Assembly: GCA_963801855.1 (NCBI GenBank)
Contig: CAWDGK010000002.1
Coordinates: 868,001-932,000 of the forward strand
Reading direction: 5' to 3'
Source: JACDAN01 sp963801855
GTDB taxonomy: Bacteria > Actinomycetota > Thermoleophilia > Gaiellales > Gaiellaceae
DNA length: 64,000 bases
Shown here piece after piece: positions 1 to 9,288 of the stretch. Position 1 is the first letter of the stretch. Every line of letters begins with the position of its first letter. The notes below the pieces were generated by a model, which had not been told where the DNA came from, made no database searches, and saw nothing but the letters and a program-made list of their open reading frames with translations. Position numbers and translations under genes: made by a program.

Positions 1-468
1 GCAGAGCGGATCCGCGAGATCGTCCGGATCGTCCAGGAGAGCGGTGTGGCGGAGATCGCGATCGAAGAGGCGGGCATGCGTGTCTCCGTCCGTCGCCGAG
101 AGGAGGAGACCGCGGCGGCCGCGCCGTCTGCCGCTCCGGCTCCGTCGTCGCCGACCGAGCAGGATGTCACGCCGCCGGCTGCATCGGAGGGCTCGAGCAA
201 CGGCCTCGTCCGCGTTGAGGCGCCGATGGTCGGCACCTTCTACCGGGCGCCGTCTCCCGGGGCCGCGCCGTACGTCGAGGAGGGCGCGACGATCGCGTCG
301 GGGCAGACGCTCTGCATCCTGGAGGCGATGAAGCTGATGAACGAGATCAAGGCCGATCTCGACGGCCGCGTCCATCAGATCCACGTCGAGAACGGGCAGC
401 CGGTGGAGTTCGGGCAGCTGCTGTTCGAGATCGAGCCCGCGCTCGGGCGGCCGCTCGATGCCGTTTAA
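1..468 (+). CDS. accB: Biotin carboxyl carrier protein of acetyl-CoA carboxylase (5' end cut by window)
   Basis: This protein carries biotin on a lysine and shuttles CO2 between the biotin carboxylase and carboxyltransferase of acetyl-CoA carboxylase, the first step of fatty acid synthesis. The frame is open from base 1; only a few N-terminal residues should be missing, since the visible AERIREIVRIVQESGVAEI matches the usual N-terminal helix. A Pro/Ala-rich linker follows, then the biotinyl domain with the EAMKLMNEI motif, whose Lys is the biotinylation site, near base 330. The stop overlaps the accC start by 11 bases, so the two are translationally coupled. No internal start is chosen because the conserved N-terminal helix lies upstream of every start codon in the window. 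Confidence 0.95.
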   Translation, partial: AERIREIVRIVQESGVAEIAIEEAGMRVSVRRREEETAAAAPSAAPAPSSPTEQDVTPPAASEGSSNGLVRVEAPMVGTFYRAPSPGAAPYVEEGATIASGQTLCILEAMKLMNEIKADLDGRVHQIHVENGQPVEFGQLLFEIEPALGRPLDAV

Positions 469-1834
469 GCGCGTCCTCGTAGCGAATCGGGGAGAGGTTG
501 CGGTGCGCGCGATCCGTGCGCTCCACGAGCTCGGGATCGAGGCGGTCGCCGTCTACTCGAAAGCCGACGAGGGCTCGATGCACGTCCGGCTCGCCGATCG
601 GGCCGTCTGCATCGGCCCGCCGCCTGCGTCCGAGAGCTATCTCCGGATCCCGTCGATCATCGCCGCCGCCACGACCACCGGGTGTGAGGCCGTCCATCCC
701 GGCTGGGGCTTCCTCGCGGAGAACCCCGCGTTTGCCGAGGCCTGCGCCGACAACGACATCGTCTTCATCGGGCCGAGCGCCGAGATCATGGCGCGGATGG
801 GCGACAAGGCAGCTGCCAGGGAGGAGATGCGCGCTGCCGGCGTCCCGCTCGTTCCCGGCACCGAGCCGATTCCGAGGGAGCAGGCCGCGCATCACGCGGG
901 CGATCTCGGTTACCCCGTGCTGGTGAAGGCTGCGGCAGGCGGGGGCGGGAAGGGCATGCGACTCGTCCATTCCCCCGACGAGATCGAGGCCTCGTACTCG
1001 ATGGCGCAAGCCGAGGCGCAGGCCGCCTTCGGCGACGGCAGGCTCTACCTCGAGAAGGCCGTGGTCCCGGCCAGGCACGTCGAGATCCAGGTCCTCGGCG
1101 ACTCCAGGGGCGGCGTCCTCACCCTCGGCGAGCGCGAGTGCTCGATCCAGCGACGGCACCAGAAGCTGATCGAGGAGTCGCCCTCGCCGGCCCTGAGCCC
1201 GGGCACCCGCGAGAAGATGGAGGCGACCGCGGAGCGGGCGGTCCGCGCCCTCGGGTACACGAACGCAGGGACGTTCGAGTTCCTGCTCGGGCCGGACGGG
1301 TCGTTCTACTTCATCGAGCTGAACGCACGGCTCCAGGTCGAGCATCCGGTCACCGAGATGGTCACCGGGATCGACCTCATGCACGAGCAGCTGCGAATCG
1401 CGGCCGGAGAGGCGCTGCCCTACACGGGCCGCGCGGGCCGGCGCGGTCACGCGATCGAGGTCCGTGTGAACGCCGAGGATCCTGCGCGGGACTTCATGCC
1501 GATGCCGGGGAAGCTCGAGCGCTTCAGGCCGCCGCTCGGCCCCGGCGTTCGCGTCGACACGTTCGTCGAGGACGGCTCGGTCGTCCCGCCCCACTACGAC
1601 TCTCTGCTCGCGAAGCTGATCGCCTGGGCGCCCGATCGCGACCTCGCTCTCTCCCGCTGCCTCCGTGCCCTGGGCGAGTTCGAGGTGACGGGTCTCCCGA
1701 CGACGATCGGCCTCGCCACCGAGGTCATCCGAAGCGAGGGCTTCGCCGCGGGCGAGTACTCGACGAGCTACCTCACCGAGAACGCAGATCTTCAGGCGGG
1801 GAACACGGTGTTGCAGGAAGCGTCGGGCCAGTGA
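458..1834 (+). CDS. accC: Biotin carboxylase subunit of acetyl-CoA carboxylase
   Basis: AccC performs ATP-dependent carboxylation of the biotin on AccB using bicarbonate. The 458-residue length matches the family. The start FKRVLVANRGEVAVRAIRA is the conserved N-terminal nucleotide-fold motif, the glycine-rich ATP-grasp loop KAAAGGGGKGMRL lies near residue 155, and NARLQVEHPVTEMVTGIDL is the canonical active-site segment. ATG at 458 sits inside the accB end. The stop overlaps the nusB GTG start (GTGA), so accB-accC-nusB read as one operon. The carboxyltransferase genes are not in the window. Confidence 0.97.
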   Translation: MPFKRVLVANRGEVAVRAIRALHELGIEAVAVYSKADEGSMHVRLADRAVCIGPPPASESYLRIPSIIAAATTTGCEAVHPGWGFLAENPAFAEACADNDIVFIGPSAEIMARMGDKAAAREEMRAAGVPLVPGTEPIPREQAAHHAGDLGYPVLVKAAAGGGGKGMRLVHSPDEIEASYSMAQAEAQAAFGDGRLYLEKAVVPARHVEIQVLGDSRGGVLTLGERECSIQRRHQKLIEESPSPALSPGTREKMEATAERAVRALGYTNAGTFEFLLGPDGSFYFIELNARLQVEHPVTEMVTGIDLMHEQLRIAAGEALPYTGRAGRRGHAIEVRVNAEDPARDFMPMPGKLERFRPPLGPGVRVDTFVEDGSVVPPHYDSLLAKLIAWAPDRDLALSRCLRALGEFEVTGLPTTIGLATEVIRSEGFAAGEYSTSYLTENADLQAGNTVLQEASGQ

Positions 1835-2211
1835 CCCTCGGCAGGCGGGCGGGCCGACGCGCCGCTCTGTTCATGCTGTTCCAGTGGGACGTGACCGGAA
1901 AGGACCTCGGGACGACGTACGAGGGGCACGTGGACGACTACGCGTGGGATCTCGCGCGCGACGTCGCGGCGAGGGCGGCGGAGCTCGACGGCCGGATCGA
2001 CCAGGCGACCGAAGGCTGGCCGGCCGGTCGCCTCGGCGCGCTGGAGCGAAACGTCCTTCGGATCGCAATTCTCGAGCTGGAGCGGGACGAGATCCCGACG
2101 GAGGTCGCGATCGACGAGGCTGTGCGCCTCGCGAAGCGCTACGCCTCCGACGAGGCGGGGCGACTGGTAAACGGCATCCTCGGACGAATCGCGAAGGAGG
2201 AGGTGGCGTGA
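1831..2211 (+). CDS. nusB: Transcription antitermination factor NusB
   Basis: NusB is a small all-helical RNA-binding protein that works with NusE (S10) at boxA sites in rRNA antitermination. The GTG start at 1831 overlaps the accC stop by four bases and gives 126 residues, slightly short for the family (about 130-150). Recognisable features are the N-terminal RRAGRRAALFMLFQWDV helix, the central LGALERNVLRIAILEL helix and the C-terminal EIPTEVAIDEAVRLAKRY segment, ending in RLVNGILGRI, all in the family order. The TGA again overlaps a GTG start, of the next small gene. Confidence 0.93.
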   Translation: MTLGRRAGRRAALFMLFQWDVTGKDLGTTYEGHVDDYAWDLARDVAARAAELDGRIDQATEGWPAGRLGALERNVLRIAILELERDEIPTEVAIDEAVRLAKRYASDEAGRLVNGILGRIAKEEVA

Positions 2212-2402
2212 GCGAAGAAGCGGAGGAGAACCTGACCCGGGCAGAAGAGCTGCTCGAGCGCCTCGAAGAGGCCAGGAGCCGCCTCGAGGCGGCGACCGAT
2301 CCCGACCAGGCGATCGAGATCTTGAGCGAGCTCTCCGAGATCGCCAAGGAGGTCGAGGTCGAGATTGCGAAGGCCAAGCGAGAGCAGGATGCGCAGCCCT
2401 GA
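2208..2402 (+). CDS. Small charged helical protein of unknown function
   Basis: A 64-residue product, strongly acidic at the N-terminus (SEEAEENLTRAEELLERLEE) and helical throughout, begins at a GTG overlapping the nusB stop. It overlaps the following polyprenyl synthase start by 14 bases, so it is locked into the operon. Its size and place before a prenyl synthase recall XseB, the small subunit of exonuclease VII, which sits near nusB/ispA in many bacteria. I do not see a convincing XseB motif and no xseA is adjacent, so I leave it unnamed. Tight overlap on both sides makes it very likely a real gene. Confidence 0.7.
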   Translation: MSEEAEENLTRAEELLERLEEARSRLEAATDPDQAIEILSELSEIAKEVEVEIAKAKREQDAQP

Positions 2403-3165
2403 GAGCCTCCGCGGCGCCGTCGAGGAGTACCTCGGCGGCCTGGAGCTCTCCCCCGAGCTCGGCCGGCTCGAGGAGGTGGTCAGATATGCGCTGGACGGCG
2501 GAGGCAAGCGGCTTCGGCCCGTCCTCTGCCTGGCCACGGCCGAGGCTGCGGGCGTCGATCCGGATCGTGCGCTTCACGCCGCCGCCGCGCTCGAGCTCGT
2601 CCACTCGTTCTCGCTCGTCCACGACGACCTGCCCGCACTCGACGACGACGAGGAACGGCGGGGTCGCCCCACCGTCCACGTCCGGTTCGGTGAGGCCCAG
2701 GCAATCCTCGGCGGCGATGCGCTCCTCAACGAGGCGTTCGCGCTCGCCCTTCGCTACCCGCGGCCCGAGGTCGCCCGCGAGCTCGCGCTTGCGACCTCGG
2801 GGATGATCGGAGGGCAGTACCTGGACGTGAACGGCGGCCCGAAGGACCGCCGGGAGCTGAACCGTCTGAAGACGGGTCGCCTCTTCGAGGCGTCAGTCGC
2901 CTGTGGGCTGTGGGTTGCCGAGATGCCCGCGGAAGCGCAGTCGCCGTGGCGGTCGTTCGGGGCCGGCTACGGCTTCCTCTTCCAGCTCGTGGACGACCTG
3001 CTCGACGGCGACGGGCTCGTGGAGGAGCTGGGGATGGAAGAACTCGGCCGGCTTGCCGAGCAGACACACGCCGACGCGAAAGCCCATCTCGACACGGTGG
3101 ACGCCGACACGGCCGTCCTCGGCGAGCTCCTGGACGAGCTTGCTGCGCGCGCTCAGCAGTCCTAG
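2389..3165 (+). CDS. Short-chain polyprenyl diphosphate synthase (FPP/GGPP type)
   Basis: Condenses isopentenyl diphosphate with allylic diphosphates to make farnesyl or geranylgeranyl diphosphate for isoprenoids. The GGKRLRP motif, the first Asp-rich motif LVHDDLPALDDD and the second, FQLVDDLLDGDG, which bind Mg2+-diphosphate, are all present. The 258 residues are shorter than typical IspA/GGPP synthases (about 290-300), mostly at the C-terminus, which here lacks the extended helices after the second motif. A longer in-frame TTG at 2365 exists, but ATG 2389 matches the usual N-terminus. Chain length cannot be assigned safely from what is seen. Confidence 0.92.
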   Translation: MRSPESLRGAVEEYLGGLELSPELGRLEEVVRYALDGGGKRLRPVLCLATAEAAGVDPDRALHAAAALELVHSFSLVHDDLPALDDDEERRGRPTVHVRFGEAQAILGGDALLNEAFALALRYPRPEVARELALATSGMIGGQYLDVNGGPKDRRELNRLKTGRLFEASVACGLWVAEMPAEAQSPWRSFGAGYGFLFQLVDDLLDGDGLVEELGMEELGRLAEQTHADAKAHLDTVDADTAVLGELLDELAARAQQS

Positions 3166-3191
3166 AGCGGCCGGTATCTAGCCTACGTCCG

Positions 3192-3953
3192 ATGAAAAAG
3201 CGCCTCGACCTCTTGCTCGTGGAGCGCGGCCTCGCCGAGTCCCGTAACCAGGCGCAGGCATTGGTCATGGCCGGGCGGGTGCCCGGGTTCGACAAGGCAG
3301 GCCAGCAAGTCGACGAGTCGGTGCCCCTGGAAGTGCTCCAGCCGCCTCGATTCGTGTCGCGCGGCGGGGAGAAGCTCGCGAATGCGCTCGAGGCCTTCGC
3401 CGTCGATCCCTCCGGCAAGGACTGCCTCGACGTCGGCTCCTCGACCGGCGGTTTCACCGACGTCCTCCTTCAGTTCGGGGCTAGCCGTGTGATCGCCGTC
3501 GACGTGGGTCGCGCGCAGCTCCACGAGCGCTTGCGCGAGGATTCCCGGGTGACGGTCATGGAAGGAGTGAACGCGCGCAATCTCAAGGAGCTCCCGTACG
3601 CGCCCGATCTCGTCACCTGCGACGTCTCGTTCATCAGCCTGCGGCAGGTGCTGAAACCGGTTCTCCGGCTCGCAAAACCCGACTGGACGGCCGTCGTTCT
3701 CGTGAAGCCGCAGTTCGAAGCCGGTCGGGCCGACGTCAAGAATGGCGTCGTCCGCGACAAGGAAATCCATCGCCGCGTCGTCCGCGAGGTTGCGGAGGAG
3801 GCGCTCCTCTGGGAGGCGGAGACGCTCGGAGTCGCCGACTCCGGCCTCCCGGGGCCAAAGGGTAATCACGAGTTCTTCCTGCACCTCGCCCACCGGGCGG
3901 ACGCGGGTCTCCCGCCGCAACTCGACGACTGGATCGCCGATGCCGTCGATTAG
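3192..3953 (+). CDS. tlyA: TlyA family rRNA (cytidine-2'-O)-methyltransferase
   Basis: A 253-residue protein with an N-terminal S4 RNA-binding domain (KKRLDLLLVERGLAESRNQA) followed by an FtsJ-like SAM-dependent methyltransferase domain. The SAM-binding loop DVGSSTGGFTDVLL lies near residue 80, and VLVKPQFE carries a catalytic-type lysine. TlyA of mycobacteria 2'-O-methylates 16S and 23S rRNA and is needed for capreomycin sensitivity; that role is inferred by family. ATG 3192 directly precedes the conserved S4 motif. The stop overlaps the nadK start, an order widely conserved in actinobacteria (tlyA-nadK-recN). Confidence 0.95.
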   Translation: MKKRLDLLLVERGLAESRNQAQALVMAGRVPGFDKAGQQVDESVPLEVLQPPRFVSRGGEKLANALEAFAVDPSGKDCLDVGSSTGGFTDVLLQFGASRVIAVDVGRAQLHERLREDSRVTVMEGVNARNLKELPYAPDLVTCDVSFISLRQVLKPVLRLAKPDWTAVVLVKPQFEAGRADVKNGVVRDKEIHRRVVREVAEEALLWEAETLGVADSGLPGPKGNHEFFLHLAHRADAGLPPQLDDWIADAVD

Positions 3954-4716
3954 CCGAGTCGCCGTGATCGCGCACGGCCGGGCTGACGTGGCCGGTGCGC
4001 GAACGCAGGTCGAGCGGCTCGCCAAGGCCCACGGCATCGAGCTCGTCGAGGACTCGCCGGATCTCGCCGTCGTCCTCGGAGGGGACGGAACGATGCTGCG
4101 CGCGCTGAAGCGCTTTCTCGGCACCGGGGTGCCCGTGATCGGCGTCAACTACGGCCGGGTCGGCTTCCTCGCCTCGATGGAGCGCCAAGATCTGGACGAC
4201 GGCCTCGCGCGGGCCTTCGGAGGCGAGTTCGAGGTCGTCGAGCTGCCGACACTCGAGGCCGACGTCGGTGGCACTCGATATCCCGCCGTGAACGACGTCC
4301 TGGCCGTCAGCGGATCGCTGGGCCGGATGATCGAGCTCCGCTGGGCGATCGCCGGCGAGGACCTCGGCAATGTTCCGTGCGACGGCCTCATCGCCTCGAC
4401 ACCGTCGGGCTCGACCGCCTACAACCTCTCGAACGGAGGCCCGGTCCTCGTCTGGGGGCTGGACGCGATGGCCGTGACCTTCGTCGCGCCGCACTCGCTG
4501 CATGCGAGGCCGTTCGTCGTCCCGCGGTCCCGAGACCTCGAGGTGACGAACCTCACGAACGACGTGGAGGTCGCGCTGCTCGCGGATGGACACCAGGTCG
4601 GCTCGCTCGGCCAGGGCGAGTCGGTGCTCGTCCGGCTCGCCGAACCCGTCAGCCTCCTCGCGACCTTGCCCGAGTCGACCTTCTTCAAGCGCTATCGCGA
4701 CACGTTCGCGTCCTGA
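3940..4716 (+). CDS. nadK: NAD kinase
   Basis: Phosphorylates NAD to NADP using ATP or polyphosphate. The diagnostic GGDGTML motif falls at about residues 47-53, and the second conserved block CDGLIASTPSGSTAYNLS follows near residue 147. Length 258 residues is at the short end for bacterial enzymes, as the N-terminal extension seen in mycobacteria is missing. ATG 3940 overlaps the tlyA stop by 14 bases. Next comes a 14-base gap to a weak TTG start for the transporter gene. Confidence 0.95.
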   Translation: MPSISRVAVIAHGRADVAGARTQVERLAKAHGIELVEDSPDLAVVLGGDGTMLRALKRFLGTGVPVIGVNYGRVGFLASMERQDLDDGLARAFGGEFEVVELPTLEADVGGTRYPAVNDVLAVSGSLGRMIELRWAIAGEDLGNVPCDGLIASTPSGSTAYNLSNGGPVLVWGLDAMAVTFVAPHSLHARPFVVPRSRDLEVTNLTNDVEVALLADGHQVGSLGQGESVLVRLAEPVSLLATLPESTFFKRYRDTFAS

Positions 4717-4730
4717 GAGGGCTTGGCTAG

Positions 4731-5710
4731 TTGACCAGGCGCGGCCTGGCGCTCTTCGGCGCCATGTGCGTGATCTGGGGAATTCCGTATCTCCTGATCC
4801 GTGTGGCGGTCCGGGACCTGAGCCCGGCGACGCTCGTCTTCGCCCGCGCCGGCATCGCCGCGCTATTGCTGGTGCCGATCGCCCTCGCCCGGGACGAGCT
4901 GCGCCCGCTGGCGCGCCACTGGGTGCCAATCCTTGCCTTCGCGGGAATCGAGATGGCCCTGCCCTGGGTCCTGCTGGGGCCGCCGAGCAGGAGATCTCCA
5001 GCTCCCTCGCCGCGCTGTTGCTCGCCGCAGTGCCCCTGATCGGCGCGGTCATCGCCCGGACGACCGGCGACCGGGCGCGGCTCGGCATGCAGAGTCTGCT
5101 CGGGCTCCTCATCGGGCTGGCGGGCGTCGGGGCGATCGTCGGACTGAATCTCGAAGGCGCCGGGGCTCTGCCGATCGGCCAGGTCGGGCTGGTCGCAGTC
5201 TGCTACGCCGTCGGCCCCGTGATCCTGCAGCGCTGGCTCGCCGATCTGCCCGCGCTCGGGGTGATCGCTGCCTCGCTTGCGGTCACCACGGTCGTCTACC
5301 TGCCGATCGCAGCTTTCAGCCTTCCCGAGGAGATGCCCTCGGGAGAGGTGATCGCGTCCGTTCTCGGGCTCGCGGTCGTGTGCACCGCGATCGCGTTTCT
5401 CCTCTTCTTCGCGCTGATCGCGGAGATCGGCCCCGTGCGCGCCACGGTGATCACCTACATCAATCCCGCGGTCGCCGCCGTGCTCGGAGTCGCGATCCTC
5501 GAAGAGCACTTCACTGCGGGGATGGGAGTCGGTTTCGTGCTCGTGCTCGTCGGCTCGATTCTCGCCACTCGGCCCGGAGGCACACGTCCATCCGAGTCGT
5601 CTGGCTACCCGCCGACCGCGGACGTACCATCGCCCGGATGCTCCGCCGACTCCGAATCGAGAACCTCGTCCTCATCAGAGAGGCCGACTTCGAGCTCGCC
5701 GAGGGCCTGA
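4731..5710 (+). CDS. EamA/DMT-family transporter (reading frame broken)
   Basis: A drug/metabolite-type membrane transporter with about ten predicted hydrophobic helices. The TTG start at 4731 gives TRRGLALFGAMCVIWGIPYL, the classic first helix of EamA proteins with its WG motif. The frame runs to about 4978, where one G appears to be missing in a run of four. The protein continues cleanly one frame over (AAEQEISSSLAALLLAAVPL) through the second EamA repeat. That second frame stays open to 5710, overlapping the recN start, so the true C-terminus is probably near 5600. Substrate unknown. I read the break as a sequence error rather than a pseudogene because both halves are intact. Confidence 0.8.
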
Positions 5711-7266
5711 ACGCGATCACCGGGGAGACGGGGGCCGGGAAGACGATCCTGGCGCAGGCGATCGGGTTGCTCCTCGGCTCCAAGGGCGATGCCAACGCGA
5801 TCGGGGCTGCCGGGAAGGAAGCGTACGTCGAGGCCGAATTCGACGTCCCCGACGGGTTCTTCGACGAGGAGGGGCTGGATTCGCTCGGAGAGCTGCGGCC
5901 GGAGGACGAGGCCGGGCTCGTCGCTCGCCCGCAGGATCTTCCCCGACGGGCGAACGCGCGCATACGCGTGGGGCCGCGCGGCGCCGCGGGAGGACCTGGC
6001 GGCGGCAACCGAGCTTCTCGTCGGCATGTCCGGCCAGTTCGAGCAGCGCCGGCTCGCGCGCCCTGCCTACCAGCTGGAAGTCCTGGATTCGTTCATCGGA
6101 GAGGAGCAGCTGCGCCGGCGTGGGGCGATGCGCGGCGCCTGGCGCGAGCTGGCCGCGGCGCGCCGGCGCCACGACGAGATCGCGCAGGATGCGGCGGCCG
6201 CCGAGGCTCATCTTGCTCAGCTCGAGGCCCTCGTCGAGGACACCCAGGGCCTCGACGCCCACACGGAGCCCTCGCTCCTCGCCGAGCGGGAGCGTCTCCG
6301 CCACCTGACCGAGCTCGTCGAAGGCGCGGCCGCGGCGGCCGAGTTTCTCGCACCGGATGACGGCGACGGCGCCGCGATGCTCGCCGCCAAGGCGGAGCAG
6401 GCGATTGCGCCGCTCGAGCGGCTGGCTCCGGAGCTCGCCGCCGCGGCAGGCGAGTTGCGCGACCTCGACGTCCGGATTCGCGACGCGGCCGCCGACCTCC
6501 GGTCGTTTCTCGACTCCCTGGAGTCCGAGCCGGGGCGCCTGGAGCATGTCGAGGGCGAGCTCGAACGGATCTCCGACGCCAAGCGGCGCTTCGCCTGCCG
6601 GTCGTACGAGGAGCTGCTGGAACGAGCAGCGGCGGCTCGCGTGGAGCTCGACGCGCGCGAAGCAGGCGCCGATCCGGCCGCCGAGGCAGCCGCCTTGCTC
6701 GCGGAGGCGGAGGCGCGCGTCCAGGCGCTCGCCGGCGATCTCCACGGCGCGCGGGCCGGGGCGCTGGAGCGGTTCGCCGACTCGGTCGCAGCCGAGTTGC
6801 GCGGGGTCGGCATGGGCGAGGGCGAGTTCCACGCCGAGCTGGCGAAACGGGAGCTCGGGCCGAGCGGCACTGATGCCGTCACCTTCCTGATCCGTCCCAA
6901 TCCGGGACTCCCCTTTGCACCCGTTGCGGAGACCGCCTCCGGCGGAGAGCTCAGCCGGGTCGCCCTCGCGCTCGCCGCGGCTGCGGGCGGGAAGATGACG
7001 CTCGTCTTCGACGAGATCGACGCGGGAATCGGCGGCGAGACGGCCCACGCCGTCGCCCAGTCCCTGAGACGGCTCGGGGAGCGCTCGCAGGTCCTCACGA
7101 TCACGCACCTTCCGCAGATCGCGAGCGTCGCCGACCGGCATCTTCGAGTCGAGAAGGTGCCCGGCGACCCCACGCACACGCAGATCTCTGAACTCGCGGA
7201 GGACGAGCGGCGAGGTGAGCTTGAACGTATGCTCGGCGGTCGAGAGTTCTCTCGACCGTCCGATGA
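5638..7266 (+). CDS. recN: DNA repair protein RecN (reading frame broken twice)
   Basis: RecN is an SMC-like ATPase acting at double-strand breaks. Visible are Walker A (GETGAGKT, about residue 30), a long Ala/Glu-rich coiled-coil arm, the ABC signature ASGGELSRVALAL and Walker B TLVFDEIDAGIGG near base 7010. Near 5923 one base too many shifts the frame just before LARRIFPDGRTRAYAWGR, a conserved RecN segment that continues in the next frame. Near 7250 one base is missing; restoring it gives an end at TGA 7264-7266 that overlaps the ATG of steA, exactly as neighbouring genes do. As given, the second frame runs on to 7537. Expected length is about 540 residues. Confidence 0.92.
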
Positions 7267-8393
7267 GCTTCGTCGAGTACAAGGGACACGCGAGACTCGA
7301 CCGGCGGACGAAACATCTCGTCCGGCGGCTGTCGCCCGACGACATCGCGATCATCGACCACGCCGACCTCGACCGCGTGTCGGCCGAGGAGCTGATCGAG
7401 TCCGGGGTCAGGGTCGTCGTCAACGTCTCGGATTCCCAGACGGGCCGCTACCCGAATCCAGGGCCGCTTCTCCTCGTGCGCGGTGGGGTGCGGCTCATCG
7501 ACGCGCCCGGCGCGGACCTCTTCGAGAAGGTCGGTGACGGCGAGCTGCTCACGGTTCGCGGCGCGAGCCTCTTTCGAAACGGGACGCGGGTCGTCGAGGG
7601 GCGAGAGCTGCGAGCCGACGAGCTTGCGGACGCCTTGCGCGAGCAACGCGGCCGGGTGACCGAGGCGCTGGAGACCTTCGCCGAGAACACGATGCGCTAC
7701 CTGCGCGAGGAGGGACGCCTGCTCTCCGAAGGCATCGGGTTTCCCGCGCTCGAGACGCGGTTCCGCGACCGGCACGCTCTCGTCGTCGTCCGGGGGCCGG
7801 GACACAAGCGAGACCTCCGCATCGTGCGTCCGTACGTCCGGGATTTTCGGCCGGTGCTCGTGGCAGTGGACGGTGGCGCCGACGCCCTGCTCGAGGCCGG
7901 GTACAAACCGGACGTGATCGTCGGCGACATGGACTCCGTCTCCGACGAGTCGCTCCGCTCCGGCGCGGAGATCCTCATCCACGCCTACGAGAGCGGAGAC
8001 GCGCCGGGCGCCGAGCGAGTGAAGTCGCTGGGCCTCGACCACCACATCGTTCCTGCGCCGGCGACGAGCGAGGACGTTGCACTGCTCCTTGCCTTCGAGA
8101 AGGGAGCGGAGCTGATCGTCGTCGTCGGCGCGCACTTCAACCTGATCGAGTTCATGGAGCGGAACCGCTCCGGGATGGCGTCGACGTTCCTCACCAGGCT
8201 TCGCGTGGGGGAGATCCTCGTCGACGCTAAAGGGGTGTCGCGACTCGTCAGCCGGCAGGTGGGCATCTGGCCGCTCGTCCTCGTCGCGGCGGCAGGGCTG
8301 GGCGCCGTGGTCGTCGCCGTCGCGGTCTCGCCGCAGCTCCGCTCGGTGTTCGAGCTGCTGGGTCTGCGGCTGCGCGATTTGCTGGGCTTCTAA
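7263..8393 (+). CDS. steA: Cytokinetic ring protein SteA homologue
   Basis: A 376-residue protein with a thiamine-pyrophosphokinase-like catalytic fold (DGGADALLEAGYKPDVIVGDMDS near residue 210, split here as DGGADALLEAGYK then PDVIVGDMDS) and one C-terminal transmembrane helix (LVLVAAAGLGAVVVAVAV). In Corynebacterium, SteA and SteB localise to the division ring and affect cell separation; function here is by homology. ATG 7263 is preferred over GTG-type upstream starts at 7215 because it overlaps the reconstructed recN stop. steB follows after 10 bases. Confidence 0.88.
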   Translation: MSFVEYKGHARLDRRTKHLVRRLSPDDIAIIDHADLDRVSAEELIESGVRVVVNVSDSQTGRYPNPGPLLLVRGGVRLIDAPGADLFEKVGDGELLTVRGASLFRNGTRVVEGRELRADELADALREQRGRVTEALETFAENTMRYLREEGRLLSEGIGFPALETRFRDRHALVVVRGPGHKRDLRIVRPYVRDFRPVLVAVDGGADALLEAGYKPDVIVGDMDSVSDESLRSGAEILIHAYESGDAPGAERVKSLGLDHHIVPAPATSEDVALLLAFEKGAELIVVVGAHFNLIEFMERNRSGMASTFLTRLRVGEILVDAKGVSRLVSRQVGIWPLVLVAAAGLGAVVVAVAVSPQLRSVFELLGLRLRDLLGF

Positions 8394-8403
8394 CCTAGAG
8401 CGG

Positions 8404-9288
8404 GTGTTCGACCTCCGGTACCACGTCGCTTCGCTGGCCGCTGTCTTTCTCGCGCTGATCATCGGCATTCTCGTCGGGGCCGGGCTGGCGGCGAGCACCG
8501 ATGTCGAGGGAACCGAGCGCCGCGTGCTCGAGGAGCGGATCGCGGAGCTTCAGCAGAGCAGTGGTGATCTCTCCGCCGAAGCCGACCTCCTGCGCAGCCA
8601 GCGCGACGCGATCGACGTCTACGTGACCGAGACGTACGACGTCGTCATGAACGGCCGTCTGCGGGCGACCCGTGTCGCGATGCTTTTCGTCGGCCAGTCC
8701 GACGACGGACTGCTCGAAGCTGTCGAGCAGACGCTGGAGGCCGCCTCGGCGCCGGCCCTCGTCGAGCTGGAGGCGCTCGAGCTTCCGATCGCGCCGGAGG
8801 AAGTCTCGGCTGCGCTCGAGCCCGAGTTCACCGACCTCTCGCTCGAAGAGGTGGGCCGCCGCCTCGGGGAGGAGCTGGTCGAGGGCGGCGAGACGCCGTT
8901 CTGGGATGCCTTGATCCCCGTTTTCGTCCAGGATCACCGCGGGACACCGTCTGTCGAAGCAGACGCCGTCGTCGTCTCGCACACGGCCGTCGCAACCGAC
9001 GTGCCGACGAGGCAGCTGCTGGACGGCATCTACGCCGGCCTCGAGCAGAGTCGGGTCCCGGTCGTGGGGGTCGAGCGGACCGACGAGCGTCCGTCGCGCA
9101 TCGCGGTCTACAAGGCGAACGGGCTCTCGAGCGTGGACTCGATCGACAACGAGGTCGGCAAGGTCGCTCTCGCGGTCCTGCTCTCAGGTGGTCCAGACGG
9201 CCACTACGGGCTGAAGAGGACGGCCGAGAGCGGCCCGCTCCCGATCCCGGTCGAGCCGCTCCCGCTTGCACCGGTTCCCGGTGGCTGA
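8404..9288 (+). CDS. steB: SteB/MctB-like envelope protein (DUF3186 family)
   Basis: A 294-residue protein with one N-terminal membrane helix (YHVASLAAVFLALIIGILVG), a coiled-coil (ERRVLEERIAELQQSSGDLS) and an extracytoplasmic globular domain. This is the family variously called SteB (partner of SteA in division) or MctB (mycobacterial copper transport protein B). Position immediately after steA supports the SteB role. It starts with GTG 8404 and ends in a proline-rich tail that overlaps the next start by eight bases. Confidence 0.85.
   Translation: MFDLRYHVASLAAVFLALIIGILVGAGLAASTDVEGTERRVLEERIAELQQSSGDLSAEADLLRSQRDAIDVYVTETYDVVMNGRLRATRVAMLFVGQSDDGLLEAVEQTLEAASAPALVELEALELPIAPEEVSAALEPEFTDLSLEEVGRRLGEELVEGGETPFWDALIPVFVQDHRGTPSVEADAVVVSHTAVATDVPTRQLLDGIYAGLEQSRVPVVGVERTDERPSRIAVYKANGLSSVDSIDNEVGKVALAVLLSGGPDGHYGLKRTAESGPLPIPVEPLPLAPVPGG

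Noticed and set aside
347..1594. 415-codon minus-strand open frame opposite accC
   Set aside because: Shadow frame caused by high-GC codon bias of accC; Arg/Gly/Asp-rich with no family pattern. The same applies to the long minus-strand frames opposite pyrG, recN, ppdK, glyS, murA and the tRNA nucleotidyltransferase gene.
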